This document shows positions 26,697 through 35,809 of a stretch of 59,551 nucleotides of DNA, piece after piece (position 1 is the stretch's first letter; every line of letters begins with the position of its first letter). Origin of the DNA: Phycisphaerales bacterium (GTDB lineage: Bacteria; Planctomycetota; Phycisphaerae; UBA1845); assembly GCA_020852275.1 (NCBI GenBank), contig JADZBE010000009.1, forward strand, positions 1 through 59,551, written 5' to 3'. The notes below the pieces were generated by a model, which saw only the letters and a program-made list of their open reading frames with translations, was not told the origin of the DNA and searched no databases. A program made the position numbers and the translations under genes.

Positions 26697-26796
26697 GCAC
26701 CCCCGCGCAGGCGCGGGCCCAGTCCGCCCCGGACACCGGTGGTTCCTTGCAACGTCTCACGCGACCGGCTGGATTCCCGCCTGCGCGGGAATGACG
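26697..26796. repeat. Partial REPIN-like element (family C, copy)
   Basis: Contains CCCCGCGCAGGCGCGGGCCC at one end, CCAGTCCGCCCC, and the terminal palindrome GATTCCCGCCTGCGCGGGAA followed by TGACGG. It aligns with the inner and right parts of the element at 49384, lacking the left 40 bp. The gap 26589-26820 holds no gene. Confidence 0.7.
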
Positions 26797-26820
26797 GGTG
26801 ACGACTTTCGTCGTGGGTTG

Positions 26821-28611
26821 TTACGGCGAGATTCGCACGAACTGCTCTGCGAAATACTTGGCCGTCAGCGGCGCGCCGGTGGCGCGCTTCGTGAGGTCGT
26901 TCCATGAATACAGGTTGCCCGGGCCGAAGACTTCTTTCTTGAGAAAATCGCCGGCCTTGGGTTCGCCGTAGAAGCACGACGGCGCGGATGAGGACGGCGC
27001 GGGCGAAGACTGCCCCGGCGAGGAGGGCGCGAGGACTTTCTTTGCGATCGTGTTGCGCACCTGCGCCGCGAAGAGGTCGCCCATGAGGTAGCTGTGGTAA
27101 TACACCGGCTCGGTGAGGATGTGCACTTTGGCGGCGTAGTCCGGGCGGTGGGTGGTTTCCGGCGGCGGCAGAAGCTGATACTTCGCCTTCAGGTCCCACC
27201 AGAGCTTGCCCAGGTCCTGATCGGGATTGCCGTACAGCCCCTGCTCGAAGCGCACCATCACCTGCGTCCAGCGCGCGAACATCAGCTTCTCCGTCCGCAG
27301 CGTTCGCGCCGCCGCCTCGCCGGCCGCCCGCGCCTCTTGCGGATCCAGCTTGCGCACGCGCGTCAGGAAGTCCGCGTTCTTGGCCATCGCGCCGAACATC
27401 ATGGCGACGCCCTCCGTGGTGATGCTGTGCGACGCTTCGCGCAGGAGGAAGGGCAGGTCGCCGTTGATGTACTTGTCGTACACGGCGTGCCCGATCTCGT
27501 GCAGCGTGGTGTCGGCCCAGTAGGCGTTGGGCTGAATGTTGCACAGCACGCGGATGTCGCCTTCGCGGTCGATGTCGGTGGAGAAGGCGTGCGGGCTTTT
27601 TCCTTTCTTTTCCAGCAGATCGCTGCGGGAGAAGATGTCCTCGCTCTCGAAGCCGAAGCTCTTGTAGTAGTGCCGGGTCAGCGCGACGATGTCCACGTCC
27701 TTGTACACGGCGTCGAGGTCCGCGCCTTCCATCTCCGGCGCTTCCTGGAAAAAGAGGTCGCCGAAGTGCCACGGGCGAAGCTCGGTCGGCGCGATCTTGA
27801 ACTTCGCGGCGCGCGCGGCGTCGATCTGCTTTTTCACTTCCGCGAAGGGCGCGGCCGTGAGCCGGTCCAGCTCGTCAAAGAGCTTGATGAACTCCGCTTC
27901 GTCGATCTCCTGGAGGCTGAGCTTCATGGCAAAGAAGTCGCGGAAACCCAGCTCGCGCGCGACGCGGTTGCGCAGCCCTACAAGCTGTTTCAGGCCCGGT
28001 GACGCTTTCTCGCCGACGGCCATGTAAGCCTTCCACGCGCCCTCCGCCTGCGCGGAGTCGGTCGTCTTGGAGAGAATCTCGCGGATGTCGTTCTCGCTGA
28101 CTTCCTTGTCGCCGATGCGTCCGCGGTGCGTGTTGAAGGTCTGCTCGACGGCGGTCTGGATCTCGACGATCTGCTTTTGCAGCTCGGGGTCGGCCTGCCC
28201 GGGGAGGAGGTTGCGATACATGATGTCGAGCATCCGCCGCTGGGCGGGATCCGTGACGGTGCCGGCCTCGCGCAAGGTCTTGACGCGCTTGAACAGCTCG
28301 CGGTCGCTGTGCAGCTCGACGAGCGCGAGGTCGCACTTCTTCTTCTCCTCGAACGCGGCGTCGGACCCGGTGGTGCTCGCCTCCCACCACGCACGGTTGG
28401 CGGCGACCAGCAGGGGCTGGTAACGACCGATGTAGGTTTGGTACACGTTCTCGAATGGCTCCTTTCGGGCGCGTGCGGACGCCGTGAGCGTGGTTGCGAC
28501 GCACACGACGGCAACGAGCCAAACCGTCCGAGCGGCCCAGGCGCCGGCCCGGGTGGGCCGGCGCGGAACGACGAAGGGAACTGCGAGCGCGAAACCGTCT
28601 TGCAAGGTCAC
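26821..28611 (-). CDS. M2-family (ACE-like) peptidyl-dipeptidase
   Basis: About 596 residues from GTG 28611, which has a GAGG site 7 nt upstream; ATG 28656 is an alternative. The start region carries a twin-Arg-rich N-region and hydrophobic WLVAVVCVATTLTAS, i.e. a signal peptide. The zinc site is HEIGH (in TLHEIGHAVYDKYINGD), with the third ligand Glu in TTEGVAMMFGAM, as in M2 dipeptidyl carboxypeptidases. Other family blocks: FNTHRGRIGDKEVSEND, PWHFGDLFFQEAPE and CNIQPNAYWADTTLHE. It removes C-terminal dipeptides, presumably in the periplasm, for peptide nutrition. A Ser/Pro-rich stretch (PSSPGQSSPAPSSSAPS) interrupts the C-terminal part, unusual for the family. Confidence 0.88.
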   Translation of the reverse strand: MTLQDGFALAVPFVVPRRPTRAGAWAARTVWLVAVVCVATTLTASARARKEPFENVYQTYIGRYQPLLVAANRAWWEASTTGSDAAFEEKKKCDLALVELHSDRELFKRVKTLREAGTVTDPAQRRMLDIMYRNLLPGQADPELQKQIVEIQTAVEQTFNTHRGRIGDKEVSENDIREILSKTTDSAQAEGAWKAYMAVGEKASPGLKQLVGLRNRVARELGFRDFFAMKLSLQEIDEAEFIKLFDELDRLTAAPFAEVKKQIDAARAAKFKIAPTELRPWHFGDLFFQEAPEMEGADLDAVYKDVDIVALTRHYYKSFGFESEDIFSRSDLLEKKGKSPHAFSTDIDREGDIRVLCNIQPNAYWADTTLHEIGHAVYDKYINGDLPFLLREASHSITTEGVAMMFGAMAKNADFLTRVRKLDPQEARAAGEAAARTLRTEKLMFARWTQVMVRFEQGLYGNPDQDLGKLWWDLKAKYQLLPPPETTHRPDYAAKVHILTEPVYYHSYLMGDLFAAQVRNTIAKKVLAPSSPGQSSPAPSSSAPSCFYGEPKAGDFLKKEVFGPGNLYSWNDLTKRATGAPLTAKYFAEQFVRISP

Positions 28612-28951
28612 GTCACACCTCGATTCAGGACCGGGCAACCGGAACTCATGCCACATGGAAGGCGCTGCACAGGCTAAGCGGTGACCGCGCCGTCGGCAAA
28701 CCTGGGCGTGGTCGTTTATTCTGGCAAGCCGCCTCTGGATGGTAAGGAAGCCCAGAGTTTCGAAGAGGAGGAGGGCAATCGGACTTGGGAGAACGTCGAA
28801 CCGCGGGACTCCCTTCGTCAAAGCCCGAGACGAACCCCGAGATGCCATGCACGTCCGCGGAAGCGCCGGCCGATTCGTGTTCGCGCCGGCTGATCAGGGT
28901 TCGCGCCGGCTGATACGTTCCCCGAAGGGGATCAGGCAGGCGCGGGTTCGG

Positions 28952-28981
28952 GATCAGGCTGACTCGACTTCAGGGATCGAG
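28952..28981. repeat. Family F repeat, copy 2 (inverted relative to 15721)
   Basis: GATCAGGCTGACTCGACTTC then AGGGATCGAG, the reverse complement of 15721-15750 with one mismatch. Upstream are two direct copies of GGTTCGCGCCGGCTGAT (about 28886-28916). The gap 28612-29584 has no convincing gene on either strand; open frames there are Pro/Arg-rich repeat translations. Confidence 0.7.
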
Positions 28982-29209
28982 TTGACGCGGCTGCGCGGAT
29001 CAACCCGAGTCTCCTTGGGCGACGTCAACCGTCGCTTGCGGCTCGAAGCCAAACGCCCAAAGCCGTGGCCACGCCCGATCGGGAACTCGATACCAGGCCA
29101 TGATTGACGCAACCCCTTCGGAAGCGACAATCGCCGCCGCCGGTGGAGAGGACCGGGTACGGATGTGGAGCAACCCGAGCGCTCGCACCGGCGCCGGGAC
29201 ATGGACGGG

Positions 29210-29292
29210 CGCGTCGCCCTCACCGGCGCGGCGCCCGGCTCACTCACGGGCGGAGCGCCCGGCTCCCTCACAGGCGGAGCGCCGGGCTTCCC
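29210..29292. repeat. Three tandem ~25-bp units rich in GCGCCCGGCTC
   Basis: CACCGGCGCGGCGCCCGGCT, then two units of CACGGGCGGAGCGCCCGGCT / CACAGGCGGAGCGCCGGGCT separated by CAC/CCCT. A purely short-repeat feature within the 970-bp gene-free stretch 28612-29584. Confidence 0.75.
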
Positions 29293-29584
29293 CCACCATG
29301 TTCCGGCCTGGAAGCGATAGGCCTTGGGGGTCCAGGAGGACAAGCCCTCCACCGCGGCCTCCGCGCCGTGTGTTTCGGGCAAGCCCTTCCTGGGAGGGAT
29401 ATGGGGGCGTGAGACCCACACTTCACCCGTGCGCGAGCGGGGAAGGGCGAGTGGGAAGTGACACCCCGCCTCCGCCCCTGCACGAATGGGGAACGGGGAG
29501 TGGGAAGTGAGACCGTCCCATCGCCCGCTCTACGGAAGATGAAGGGGAAGGCAGCCCGCCTGGCGGCGGAGGATTTGGAATGGC

Positions 29585-31519
29585 ATGACGCGTCGTCCCG
29601 CGAACATCCCGCAGCGCCTGCTCTCGAACCGCAACTTCGTCCTGCTGTGGTGCGCGTACGGGATCAGCGCACTGGGCGACCATCTGACGGAGATGGCCAT
29701 CCTGAAGACGCAGAACGCCGTCAGCGCCGCGGTGGACGTCACGCCGCTTCAGGCCCGGATCACGTTCGTGTTCTTCGTGCCCTTCGCCCTGCTAGGTCCG
29801 CTGGCGGGGATGCTGGCGGACCGGTTCCCCCGGCGGGCGCTGATGATCCTCGCCGATGTCGTGCGCTGCGCCATCATGCTGGTGTTCGCCGGCATGCTGC
29901 ACATGGTGGATGCGTGGGGACGCTGGGGTTCGGTCACGCCGCTGCTGATGACGGGCATGTTCGCGGCCCTGTTCTCGCCGGCGCGCAGCGCGCTGCTGCC
30001 CGCGCTGGTCGGTCCCGACCAGCTTGCGCGCGCCAACGGCTTGATCAGCGGATTGGGGATCATCGCCACCATGGCGGCGGCCGTGCTTGGCGGGTGGATC
30101 GCGCGAAGCTACGCGCCGGACGTGGCGTTCAAGTGCGACGCGATCACGTTTGCGGCCAGTGCGGCGCTCGTTTTTCTCATTCGCCCGCCGACCGGCTCGG
30201 CAGCGCCGGCGACGGCACGGGGGCACGTCAGTTCGTGGCGGGAGCTGACGGAGGGCTTTCGGTATGTGCTGACGCATCGGCGCGTCCTGGAGCTTGTCGG
30301 CGCCGGGTGCATGGTGTGGTTCTGCGGCGCGCTGGTGCGCAGCGCCATTCCCGCGATCGTGCGCGACGTGTATCAGCAGCCGGACTACGTCGTCATCAGT
30401 TACTATCTCGCGTGCATCGGGCTGGGGTTCGTACTCGGCTCGGTGTGTGTCGCGGTCCTGGGGGACGCGCTGCGGGGAGAGGTTCTCATCACCTGGGGGT
30501 TGTTCGGCGTCGGCGGGAGCATGGCGCTGCTGGCGGCATCCGCGTTCATGGGTTTCGCGCCGACGGCCGCGGGGAGGATCGGGGCGGTCGCCGTCGTGCT
30601 CGGCGGCATGTCCGCCGTGACGGTGATGGCCGCATTTAATGCGTCCCTGCAACGCATCGTGCCGGACCGGTTCCGCGGACGCGTGTTCGGCGTCAATGAT
30701 CTGGCCACCACGGCGTCGCTGCTGATCGCCACGGGATCGCTGGCGCTTCCGGCGTGGGAGCATCTGGATCGCAAGGTGGGCGTCATCCTGATCGTCGTGG
30801 CGGGGTGCGCGTCGATCGCGGGTTTCGCGGCCTTGCGCATCCGCTTGGCGCGCGCGCCCTATCGCGCGTGGATCCTCTTCCTGGAGAACGTCAACCAGTT
30901 GCTGACGAAGTTCTGGTGGCGAATGAAGGTGGTGAACAAACCGACCGTTCCGCACCAGGGCGGCGTGCTCGTCGTCGCCAATCACACCTGCTACGGCGAT
31001 CCGCTGCTGCTGCTCGGCGCGGTCCCGTATCGTCCGTTCGGCTTCATGGTGGCGAAGGAATACACCGAGGGGCGTTTTCTAGGCTTCTTCATGGGCATCG
31101 TGGATTGCATTCCGGTGAAGCGCGACGGCATGGACGCGGGGGCGACGCGCCGCGCGATGCGCCTGCTGCGCGACGGCGGCGCCATGGGCATCTTCATCGA
31201 AGGGCGCATCGTCCCGCCGGGCCAGGGCAGCGACCCGAAGGACGGCGTGGCCATGCTCGCGCTGTCCACCGGCGCGAAAGTGATCCCCGCGCACATCAGC
31301 GGCACGCGGTATTTCAAGGGGCTGTGGAAGGGGATGTTCGTCCGCCACCGGGCGAGGCTTCGGTTTGGCAGGCCGGTGGACCTCAGCGAGTTCCAAGGCC
31401 AGCGCGACCGGGAAACCGTCCGCCGCGCCACCATGCGTATCTTCGAGGAAATCCAGGAGCTTGGCCGGCTCGACGTCGAACCTGACGGCTTCCCCGGCGA
31501 GCCGAGGTGCGCGTTGTAA
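29585..31519 (+). CDS. MFS transporter fused to 1-acylglycerol-3-phosphate acyltransferase
   Basis: 644 residues. The N-terminal part (residues 1-425) is a major-facilitator transporter (LLWCAYGISALGDHLTEMAI, AGMLADRFPRRALMILADVV, MSAVTVMAAFNASLQR). The C-terminal part is a PlsC-like acyltransferase with the HX4D box in ANHTCYGDPLLLLG and the FIEGRIVPPGQG block (FPEGTRS-equivalent). This LplT-Aas-like fusion joins lysophospholipid flipping to re-acylation on the inner membrane. The ATG at 29585 has GGAGG upstream. The order and fusion are known in some bacteria. The AMP-binding acyl-ACP synthetase domain of E. coli Aas is missing here. Confidence 0.88.
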   Translation: MTRRPANIPQRLLSNRNFVLLWCAYGISALGDHLTEMAILKTQNAVSAAVDVTPLQARITFVFFVPFALLGPLAGMLADRFPRRALMILADVVRCAIMLVFAGMLHMVDAWGRWGSVTPLLMTGMFAALFSPARSALLPALVGPDQLARANGLISGLGIIATMAAAVLGGWIARSYAPDVAFKCDAITFAASAALVFLIRPPTGSAAPATARGHVSSWRELTEGFRYVLTHRRVLELVGAGCMVWFCGALVRSAIPAIVRDVYQQPDYVVISYYLACIGLGFVLGSVCVAVLGDALRGEVLITWGLFGVGGSMALLAASAFMGFAPTAAGRIGAVAVVLGGMSAVTVMAAFNASLQRIVPDRFRGRVFGVNDLATTASLLIATGSLALPAWEHLDRKVGVILIVVAGCASIAGFAALRIRLARAPYRAWILFLENVNQLLTKFWWRMKVVNKPTVPHQGGVLVVANHTCYGDPLLLLGAVPYRPFGFMVAKEYTEGRFLGFFMGIVDCIPVKRDGMDAGATRRAMRLLRDGGAMGIFIEGRIVPPGQGSDPKDGVAMLALSTGAKVIPAHISGTRYFKGLWKGMFVRHRARLRFGRPVDLSEFQGQRDRETVRRATMRIFEEIQELGRLDVEPDGFPGEPRCAL

Positions 31520-31829
31520 AGCTCGCGTAGCGGCGGGCGAGCGCCGCGTGACGCCGGGCACACGCCGCGCGAATCAGGGGAGATGGCGACCCGCCGTCGA
31601 ACGCGGAAAGTCGCGCGTTGCCACAGGCGCCCTCGCGGCGTGCCGCGGCGGTTCACGCCCTCCCTGCCCGTCCAAGATCGCCAACGCGATCGGCGAGCCC
31701 TGCGTTATCGGCGACCGCAGTCCTGCGCTGCGGTTTCTGCGCGGCTGAATCGCTGAACCTCCCCAGTCCTTCGTCCCATGATTGCGGGTCCGTCGCAGGG
31801 TTCGCCATTCGCAGTTCAAGAGACAAACA

Positions 31830-32057
31830 ATGACTCGGCGATCGCTCGTCTGTTGGAGCGTACTGGCAGGGCTTGGGACGTTGCCCATGTGAGCTTTCCT
31901 CGGGTGCAGTCCGACCAGCTCCGACGGCGGCGAGGCGACGTTCAGCTACGACGAAGACACCGACGCGATCATCGCCGACGTGACGACCGCCGACGAGTGC
32001 AGCGCGACGTATCACTCGCCATGTGACGAGTGCGTCAAATCGGATTGCGGCGGCTGA
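31830..32057 (+). pseudogene. Small lipoprotein gene interrupted by in-frame TGA
   Basis: The frame from ATG 31830 reads MTRRSLVCWSVLAGLGTLPM, then TGA (31890-31892), then AFLGCSPTSSDGGEATFSYD and onwards to TGA at 32055. With the TGA read through it would be a 75-residue lipoprotein: charged N-region, hydrophobic core, FLGC lipobox, acidic Cys-rich mature part. No downstream start restores the product. Either a decayed gene or a recoded UGA; nothing near the TGA argues strongly for selenocysteine. The preceding stretch 31520-31829 holds only repeats. Confidence 0.45.
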
Positions 32058-32098
32058 TTCCTTCCGCGACGCATGGCCTTGAGATGCAGCATGCGCGA

Positions 32099-32132
32099 GC
32101 GGCCTGATCGGCGATCCCGCCGGTCAGGCCGC
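32099..32132 (+). terminator. Hairpin after the UGA-interrupted lipoprotein
   Basis: Perfect 9-bp stem GCGGCCTGA/TCAGGCCGC with a 16-nt loop, 42 nt past the stop at 32057. No strong T-run follows, so it may be a weak terminator or just an inverted repeat. The 32133-32391 sequence after it is gene-free and more AT-rich. Confidence 0.45.
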
Positions 32133-32391
32133 GTTGCGTTCAGGTCCGTGCGAATTGCAGTTCAAGCCGCTTGCATGTGAACCTTTTTCCGGTGCCCGCG
32201 GTTGGAGGCAAGTACGCCCACGAGGCCCGTCCGAGGGCCGGGGATGAACAGTTTATAACAAATGACGAGCGTTTAAGGAATTTACCCCTTCCAAAATCAG
32301 CACCGCGTTCCGATAACATGGATGTAGAAGCCGGGTCATCCAACAGTTGATGATTGCACCATCCCAATGTCCATAATTCCACCATGCATTG

Positions 32392-33276
32392 ATGTGGTCC
32401 ACGCAAGAACATGATCAGTTGGCGCCCTCCACACCGGAAGCGGTCGGTGTACATGAGTTGACGGTGAGACTCATCGGCAACTGGGTGGGAATCAGCATTT
32501 TCGACTTCGGGAAAGCCGTGACTTCGCGGTCACGCACCGCTCGACTCGGAGGATTCTGTGCCGAGGGCCTGATAGGGCGTGTTGGGCTTGAGGGTGCCGC
32601 GCTGCGATGCAACACCTGCTCCTTTCTGGATCCAGGCCCGTGGAAGGCAACCCGCGACCCGCACTGGCTGGGCGATTCCTTGGACTTCGTGAGCAGGCAG
32701 ATTCGTGCCGCAAAGGAATTCGTCCACGCGGTGGGGCGCGAACCGCGCCGACGCATCGCGCTGGGACGCGCCTACTGGTGCGACGAAGTCGTTGGTTCCG
32801 TCCGGCAGCGTCGGATCGTGTGGGAGGGAACGTCATGCCCGGCGTGCAACGCTCACTTGGGCGGCAGGCTCGAACACATCGTGGGCCCGGATGAAGGTTG
32901 CGAAGAGCAGCTTCGCTGCTCGTCGCCGTGCTGCGACTATGGCTTGACCATCGTGCGACAGACGGCTCCCGACGACGCCGCTGCCCTGGCGCAGTGGTGT
33001 ACCGTTCCGCTGCGCGAGCGACCTGAACTGGAGCCTTCTCGCTTTGCGAAGATCATGCTGATGCTGGTGTCCGAGTATGAGGGTCAAGGCGCAACAGAGC
33101 GGCGGTTTCCCAAACGCATCCTCAGATGGGCGCAGCGCCGAACGGAGTCCAAAGCGGTGCCGAGCCGCGGATGCGTGCCGGCGGCGTCGGTTGCGCCAGC
33201 GGTTCCCGACCGCCGCTCAACTGTACGTCAGCAGGAACGTGATGAACGCCAGGATCGCCGCGGACAACCAGACTGA
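32392..33276 (+). CDS. Hypothetical Cys-rich protein
   Basis: 294 residues from ATG 32392; a later GTG start (VHELTVRL, 32449) is possible and no ribosome binding site is clear. The sequence has a Cys-rich region with metal-site-like pairs: CNTCSF, SCPACNAHLGG, then C...LRCSSPCCDYGLT, as in zinc-ribbon proteins. Third codon positions are GC-rich over residues 40-225, supporting real coding. The last 65 residues (RILRWAQRRTESKAV to the end) are Arg-rich and unlike the rest and could be out-of-frame or low complexity. No family recognised. It is convergent with the SDR gene to its right. Confidence 0.5.
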   Translation: MWSTQEHDQLAPSTPEAVGVHELTVRLIGNWVGISIFDFGKAVTSRSRTARLGGFCAEGLIGRVGLEGAALRCNTCSFLDPGPWKATRDPHWLGDSLDFVSRQIRAAKEFVHAVGREPRRRIALGRAYWCDEVVGSVRQRRIVWEGTSCPACNAHLGGRLEHIVGPDEGCEEQLRCSSPCCDYGLTIVRQTAPDDAAALAQWCTVPLRERPELEPSRFAKIMLMLVSEYEGQGATERRFPKRILRWAQRRTESKAVPSRGCVPAASVAPAVPDRRSTVRQQERDERQDRRGQPD

Positions 33277-33365
33277 ATCCATCGCGCACCCAGAAGAGCG
33301 CGAGGCCTCGATGAGCCAACTTCTCGCCCGCCGGATCTGCCGTCGGCAGCTTCGTGCGGCGAAGT

Positions 33366-34433
33366 TCACGCCGCCTCGCCGATGCGCGCGCCGGGCGCGG
33401 CGGCGGCGCCCTCGTGCGCGAGATAGCTCTGCACGGCCGCGGGGATGCCCTCCTGGTAGTTGATGGTGGAGGACCAGCCGAGTTGCGTGCGCAGCTTCTG
33501 GCATTCGAAGAAGCAGCGCCGGCCCATAAGCCACACCGAATAGCGCGTGATTAGCGGCGGGCGCTTCAGCCCCAGCAGGTGCCCCACGCACTCGAAGGCG
33601 AACGCGGCGGATCGCGCAACCGGGTAGGCGATGCGGCGCTGGATGGGCGCTGCACCCAGGGCTTCGCTCACGCGATTGAAGAAACTCGCCTGCGTGATGG
33701 CGCCGTCGTGCGAGCAGTTGTACGCCTCGCCGACGGCGCGCTCCGAATTACCCGCCAGCACGCAGGCCTCGCCGACGTTGGCGGCATTGACGAGGTTGAG
33801 CCGGTTCCCGCCGTCGCCCATCAGGCGCAGCTTGCCGCGGCGAATCGAGTCGATCAGTCTCGGCAGGCTGGCGCGATCGCGCTGCCCGTACATCCAGCTC
33901 GGGCGCACGACGGTGACGGACACGCGCCCCGCCCGATGCGCCTCCCAGACGAGGCGCTCGGCCTCGACCTTCGCGCGGCTGTAGTAGCTCCAGCGGTAAA
34001 GGTTCTGCCCGATCGGCGCGGACTCGTCGAAGACGCGCCCCTCGCCGTCGAGGTGCCCGTATACGCTGATCGAGCTGATGTGCAGGAACCGCCGGACGCG
34101 GGCTTCGACCGCGGCATCGAGGAGGCGCCGCGTCCCTTCGATCGACACCTCCACGAAATCCCGCCACGGACCCCAGTCGCCGACGCGCGCGGCCGCGTGA
34201 TACACGCAGTCCACGCCCTCGCACGCGCGGCGCAGCGACGCGGCGTCTGAGAGGTCGCCCGCGAAGATGTCGACGCCGATGCCGCGCAGAAAGGCCGTGT
34301 CACTGCCCGCGCGGCACACCGCGCGCACGGGGAACCCGCGGCGGCGAAGCTGCTCGGCGATGTGGCTGCCCAGGAGTCCCGTCGCGCCGGTGACCAGCGC
34401 GACCCGCGAGGAGTTATCGGTCAGCGACGTCAT
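33366..34433 (-). CDS. NAD-dependent epimerase/dehydratase (extended SDR)
   Basis: 355 residues from ATG 34433. The Rossmann block VALVTGATGLLGSHIAEQL, the VYHAAARVGDWGPW segment, ISSISVYGHLDGEGRVFDES and the active-site YxxxK in SYYSRAKVEAERLVWEAH are all present. VVRPSWMYGQRDRASLPRLI and VNAANVGEACVLA also match the extended SDR family, close to 3-beta-hydroxysteroid/sterol dehydrogenase and dihydroflavonol-reductase-like branches. Substrate cannot be inferred. The C-terminal LGWSSTINYQEGIPAAVQSYL is the usual end. A helical stretch (AFAFECVGHLLG) might bind the membrane. The HDOD gene is divergent with a 163-nt gap. Confidence 0.9.
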   Translation of the reverse strand: MTSLTDNSSRVALVTGATGLLGSHIAEQLRRRGFPVRAVCRAGSDTAFLRGIGVDIFAGDLSDAASLRRACEGVDCVYHAAARVGDWGPWRDFVEVSIEGTRRLLDAAVEARVRRFLHISSISVYGHLDGEGRVFDESAPIGQNLYRWSYYSRAKVEAERLVWEAHRAGRVSVTVVRPSWMYGQRDRASLPRLIDSIRRGKLRLMGDGGNRLNLVNAANVGEACVLAGNSERAVGEAYNCSHDGAITQASFFNRVSEALGAAPIQRRIAYPVARSAAFAFECVGHLLGLKRPPLITRYSVWLMGRRCFFECQKLRTQLGWSSTINYQEGIPAAVQSYLAHEGAAAAPGARIGEAA

Positions 34434-34596
34434 GCTCAGAGCATTAGCGGCGGCGCAGGCACGGGTCAAGCAAAATCCGCTTGCCGCGCCGACTTCCGCG
34501 ACCACCGGCTCCTAAACCCCTCCCCATCCACCGACGATAAACCTGCGAACGTGGCCGGGGATGGCTCCGCGCGAGCCGGCGCGGCTGCAGGGCTGG

Positions 34597-35484
34597 ATGA
34601 AACCCATGACGGTTCAGACATCCGATCAATCCAAGCAGGTGGTGGAGAAGGCGCTGGCGGGCATTGGCGAAATCGCCACGTTGCCGGAGGTCACCGTCAA
34701 GATCATCGAGATCGTCGAGGACGCGCGCAGCACGGCGCGCGACCTGCACGACGTGATCAAGCATGATCCGGCGCTCTCCGCAAAAGTGCTCAAGGTCGTC
34801 AACTCCGCCTTCTACGGACTCCCCGGGCAGATCGCCAGCGTCGATCGCGCCATCATTCTGCTGGGCTTGTCGGCGGTGAAGAACATCGCCATCGCCGCGT
34901 CCATCGCGCGCCTGTTCAAGGGCGGGCGGATCAGCGAGGAGTTCACGGCCAACGACCTGTGGCGGCACAGCCTGTCGGTGGGCGTAGCATGCCGGCTCAT
35001 CGCCAAGAAGACCCACTACCCGGTGCAGCCGGACGAGTTGTTCGTCGCCGGGTTGATCCACGACATGGGCATTCTCGTCGAGCGGCAGGCGTTTCCTGAG
35101 AAGCTCACGCAGGTCATCAACACCTACTCCGCCCAGGGCGGCAACTTCCTCACGGTCGAAGAGAGCCTCATCGGCGCCAACCATCAGCAGTTCGGGGGCG
35201 GGCTGACCACGCGATGGAAGTTCCCCCGGCACCTTCGCGCGGCCTGTGGTTTCCACCACAACCCGGAAGCGCTCAGCGCGGAGCTTCAGAAGCTCGGCAA
35301 CGTCGTCAAGACCGCGGACGTGCTCTGCTGCCAGGAGAAGTTCGGCTTCTACCAGACGCACGAGCACGGCGAGATCACCGACGCGATCCTCGAGGACATT
35401 GGCATCACGCGCGAGCAGTTGGAAGAAGTCCGCGCCGAGCTTCCCGAGCAGGTGGCCGACGCCGAAGGCACGCTGGCAGTCTAG
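34597..35484 (+). CDS. HDOD-domain signalling protein
   Basis: 295 residues from ATG 34597 (AGGG upstream; ATG 34606 is equally possible). The HDOD core is clear: ATLPEVTVKIIEIVEDARSTARDLHDVIKHDPALSAKVLKVVNSAFYGLPGQ, then VACRLIAKKT, LFVAGLIHDMGILVE, FGGGLTTRWKFPRHL and AACGFHHNPEA. HDOD proteins lack some HD metal ligands and act as signalling scaffolds, often with c-di-GMP or chemotaxis systems; the exact role is unknown. No second domain is present. A strong hairpin follows at 35741. Confidence 0.88.
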   Translation: MKPMTVQTSDQSKQVVEKALAGIGEIATLPEVTVKIIEIVEDARSTARDLHDVIKHDPALSAKVLKVVNSAFYGLPGQIASVDRAIILLGLSAVKNIAIAASIARLFKGGRISEEFTANDLWRHSLSVGVACRLIAKKTHYPVQPDELFVAGLIHDMGILVERQAFPEKLTQVINTYSAQGGNFLTVEESLIGANHQQFGGGLTTRWKFPRHLRAACGFHHNPEALSAELQKLGNVVKTADVLCCQEKFGFYQTHEHGEITDAILEDIGITREQLEEVRAELPEQVADAEGTLAV

Positions 35485-35538
35485 GGCCTTGCCTCGAAGC
35501 GCCCAGGTCCTTTCTGGCCGCGACCGGAGCGCCGTTCA

Positions 35539-35682
35539 GAGCCGCGACCGTCAGGGAGCGAACCTCCCGAACCCGGATCGCACTCTCGAGCGCGCGGTAG
35601 CGCATCCCCATCCGGTCGAAGACTGGTGACGAACGTCCCCGCAATCGGCGGCGCAGCGGTCGCTCCCTGACGGTCGCGGCTC
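35539..35682. mobile_element. 144-bp inverted-repeat element of family D
   Basis: Perfect 23-bp inverted ends: GAGCCGCGACCGTCAGGGAG at 35539 onward, and CTCCCTGACGGTCGCGGCTC ending at 35682. The 98-bp interior has no ORF of note. The ends match the family D core found in tandem at 4507-4632 and at 38376. It looks like a miniature element or REPIN. Confidence 0.75.
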
Positions 35683-35740
35683 AGAATGCGGCTGAGGATG
35701 CGGCTCGGAATGCGGCGCTCGATCCGAGATTCTCAGAACG

Positions 35741-35777
35741 AAAAAAATCCCCGCCGCCATGATGGCGACGGGGATTT
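35741..35777 (-). terminator. Strong rho-independent terminator, probably bidirectional
   Basis: On the minus strand: AAATCCCCGTCGCCATCATG pairing with GGCGGCGGGGATTT, followed by a run of seven Ts (revcomp of 35741-35747). It lies 33 nt past the stop of the P-domain gene. Read on the plus strand, it could also stop HDOD transcripts. Confidence 0.9.
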
Positions 35778-35809
35778 GAGCGGTTCTGACTTTGCCTACG
35801 CGATCCGAA

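Noticed and set aside
29000..29421. Minus-strand frames of 62 and 155 residues in the 970-bp gap
   Set aside because: Pro/Arg-rich, overlap tandem repeats, no start signals.
33217..33282. 21-codon minus-strand frame with one membrane segment (MDSVWLSAAILAFITFLLTYS)
   Set aside because: No ribosome binding site and it overlaps the end of the plus-strand Cys-rich ORF; too short to support as a gene.
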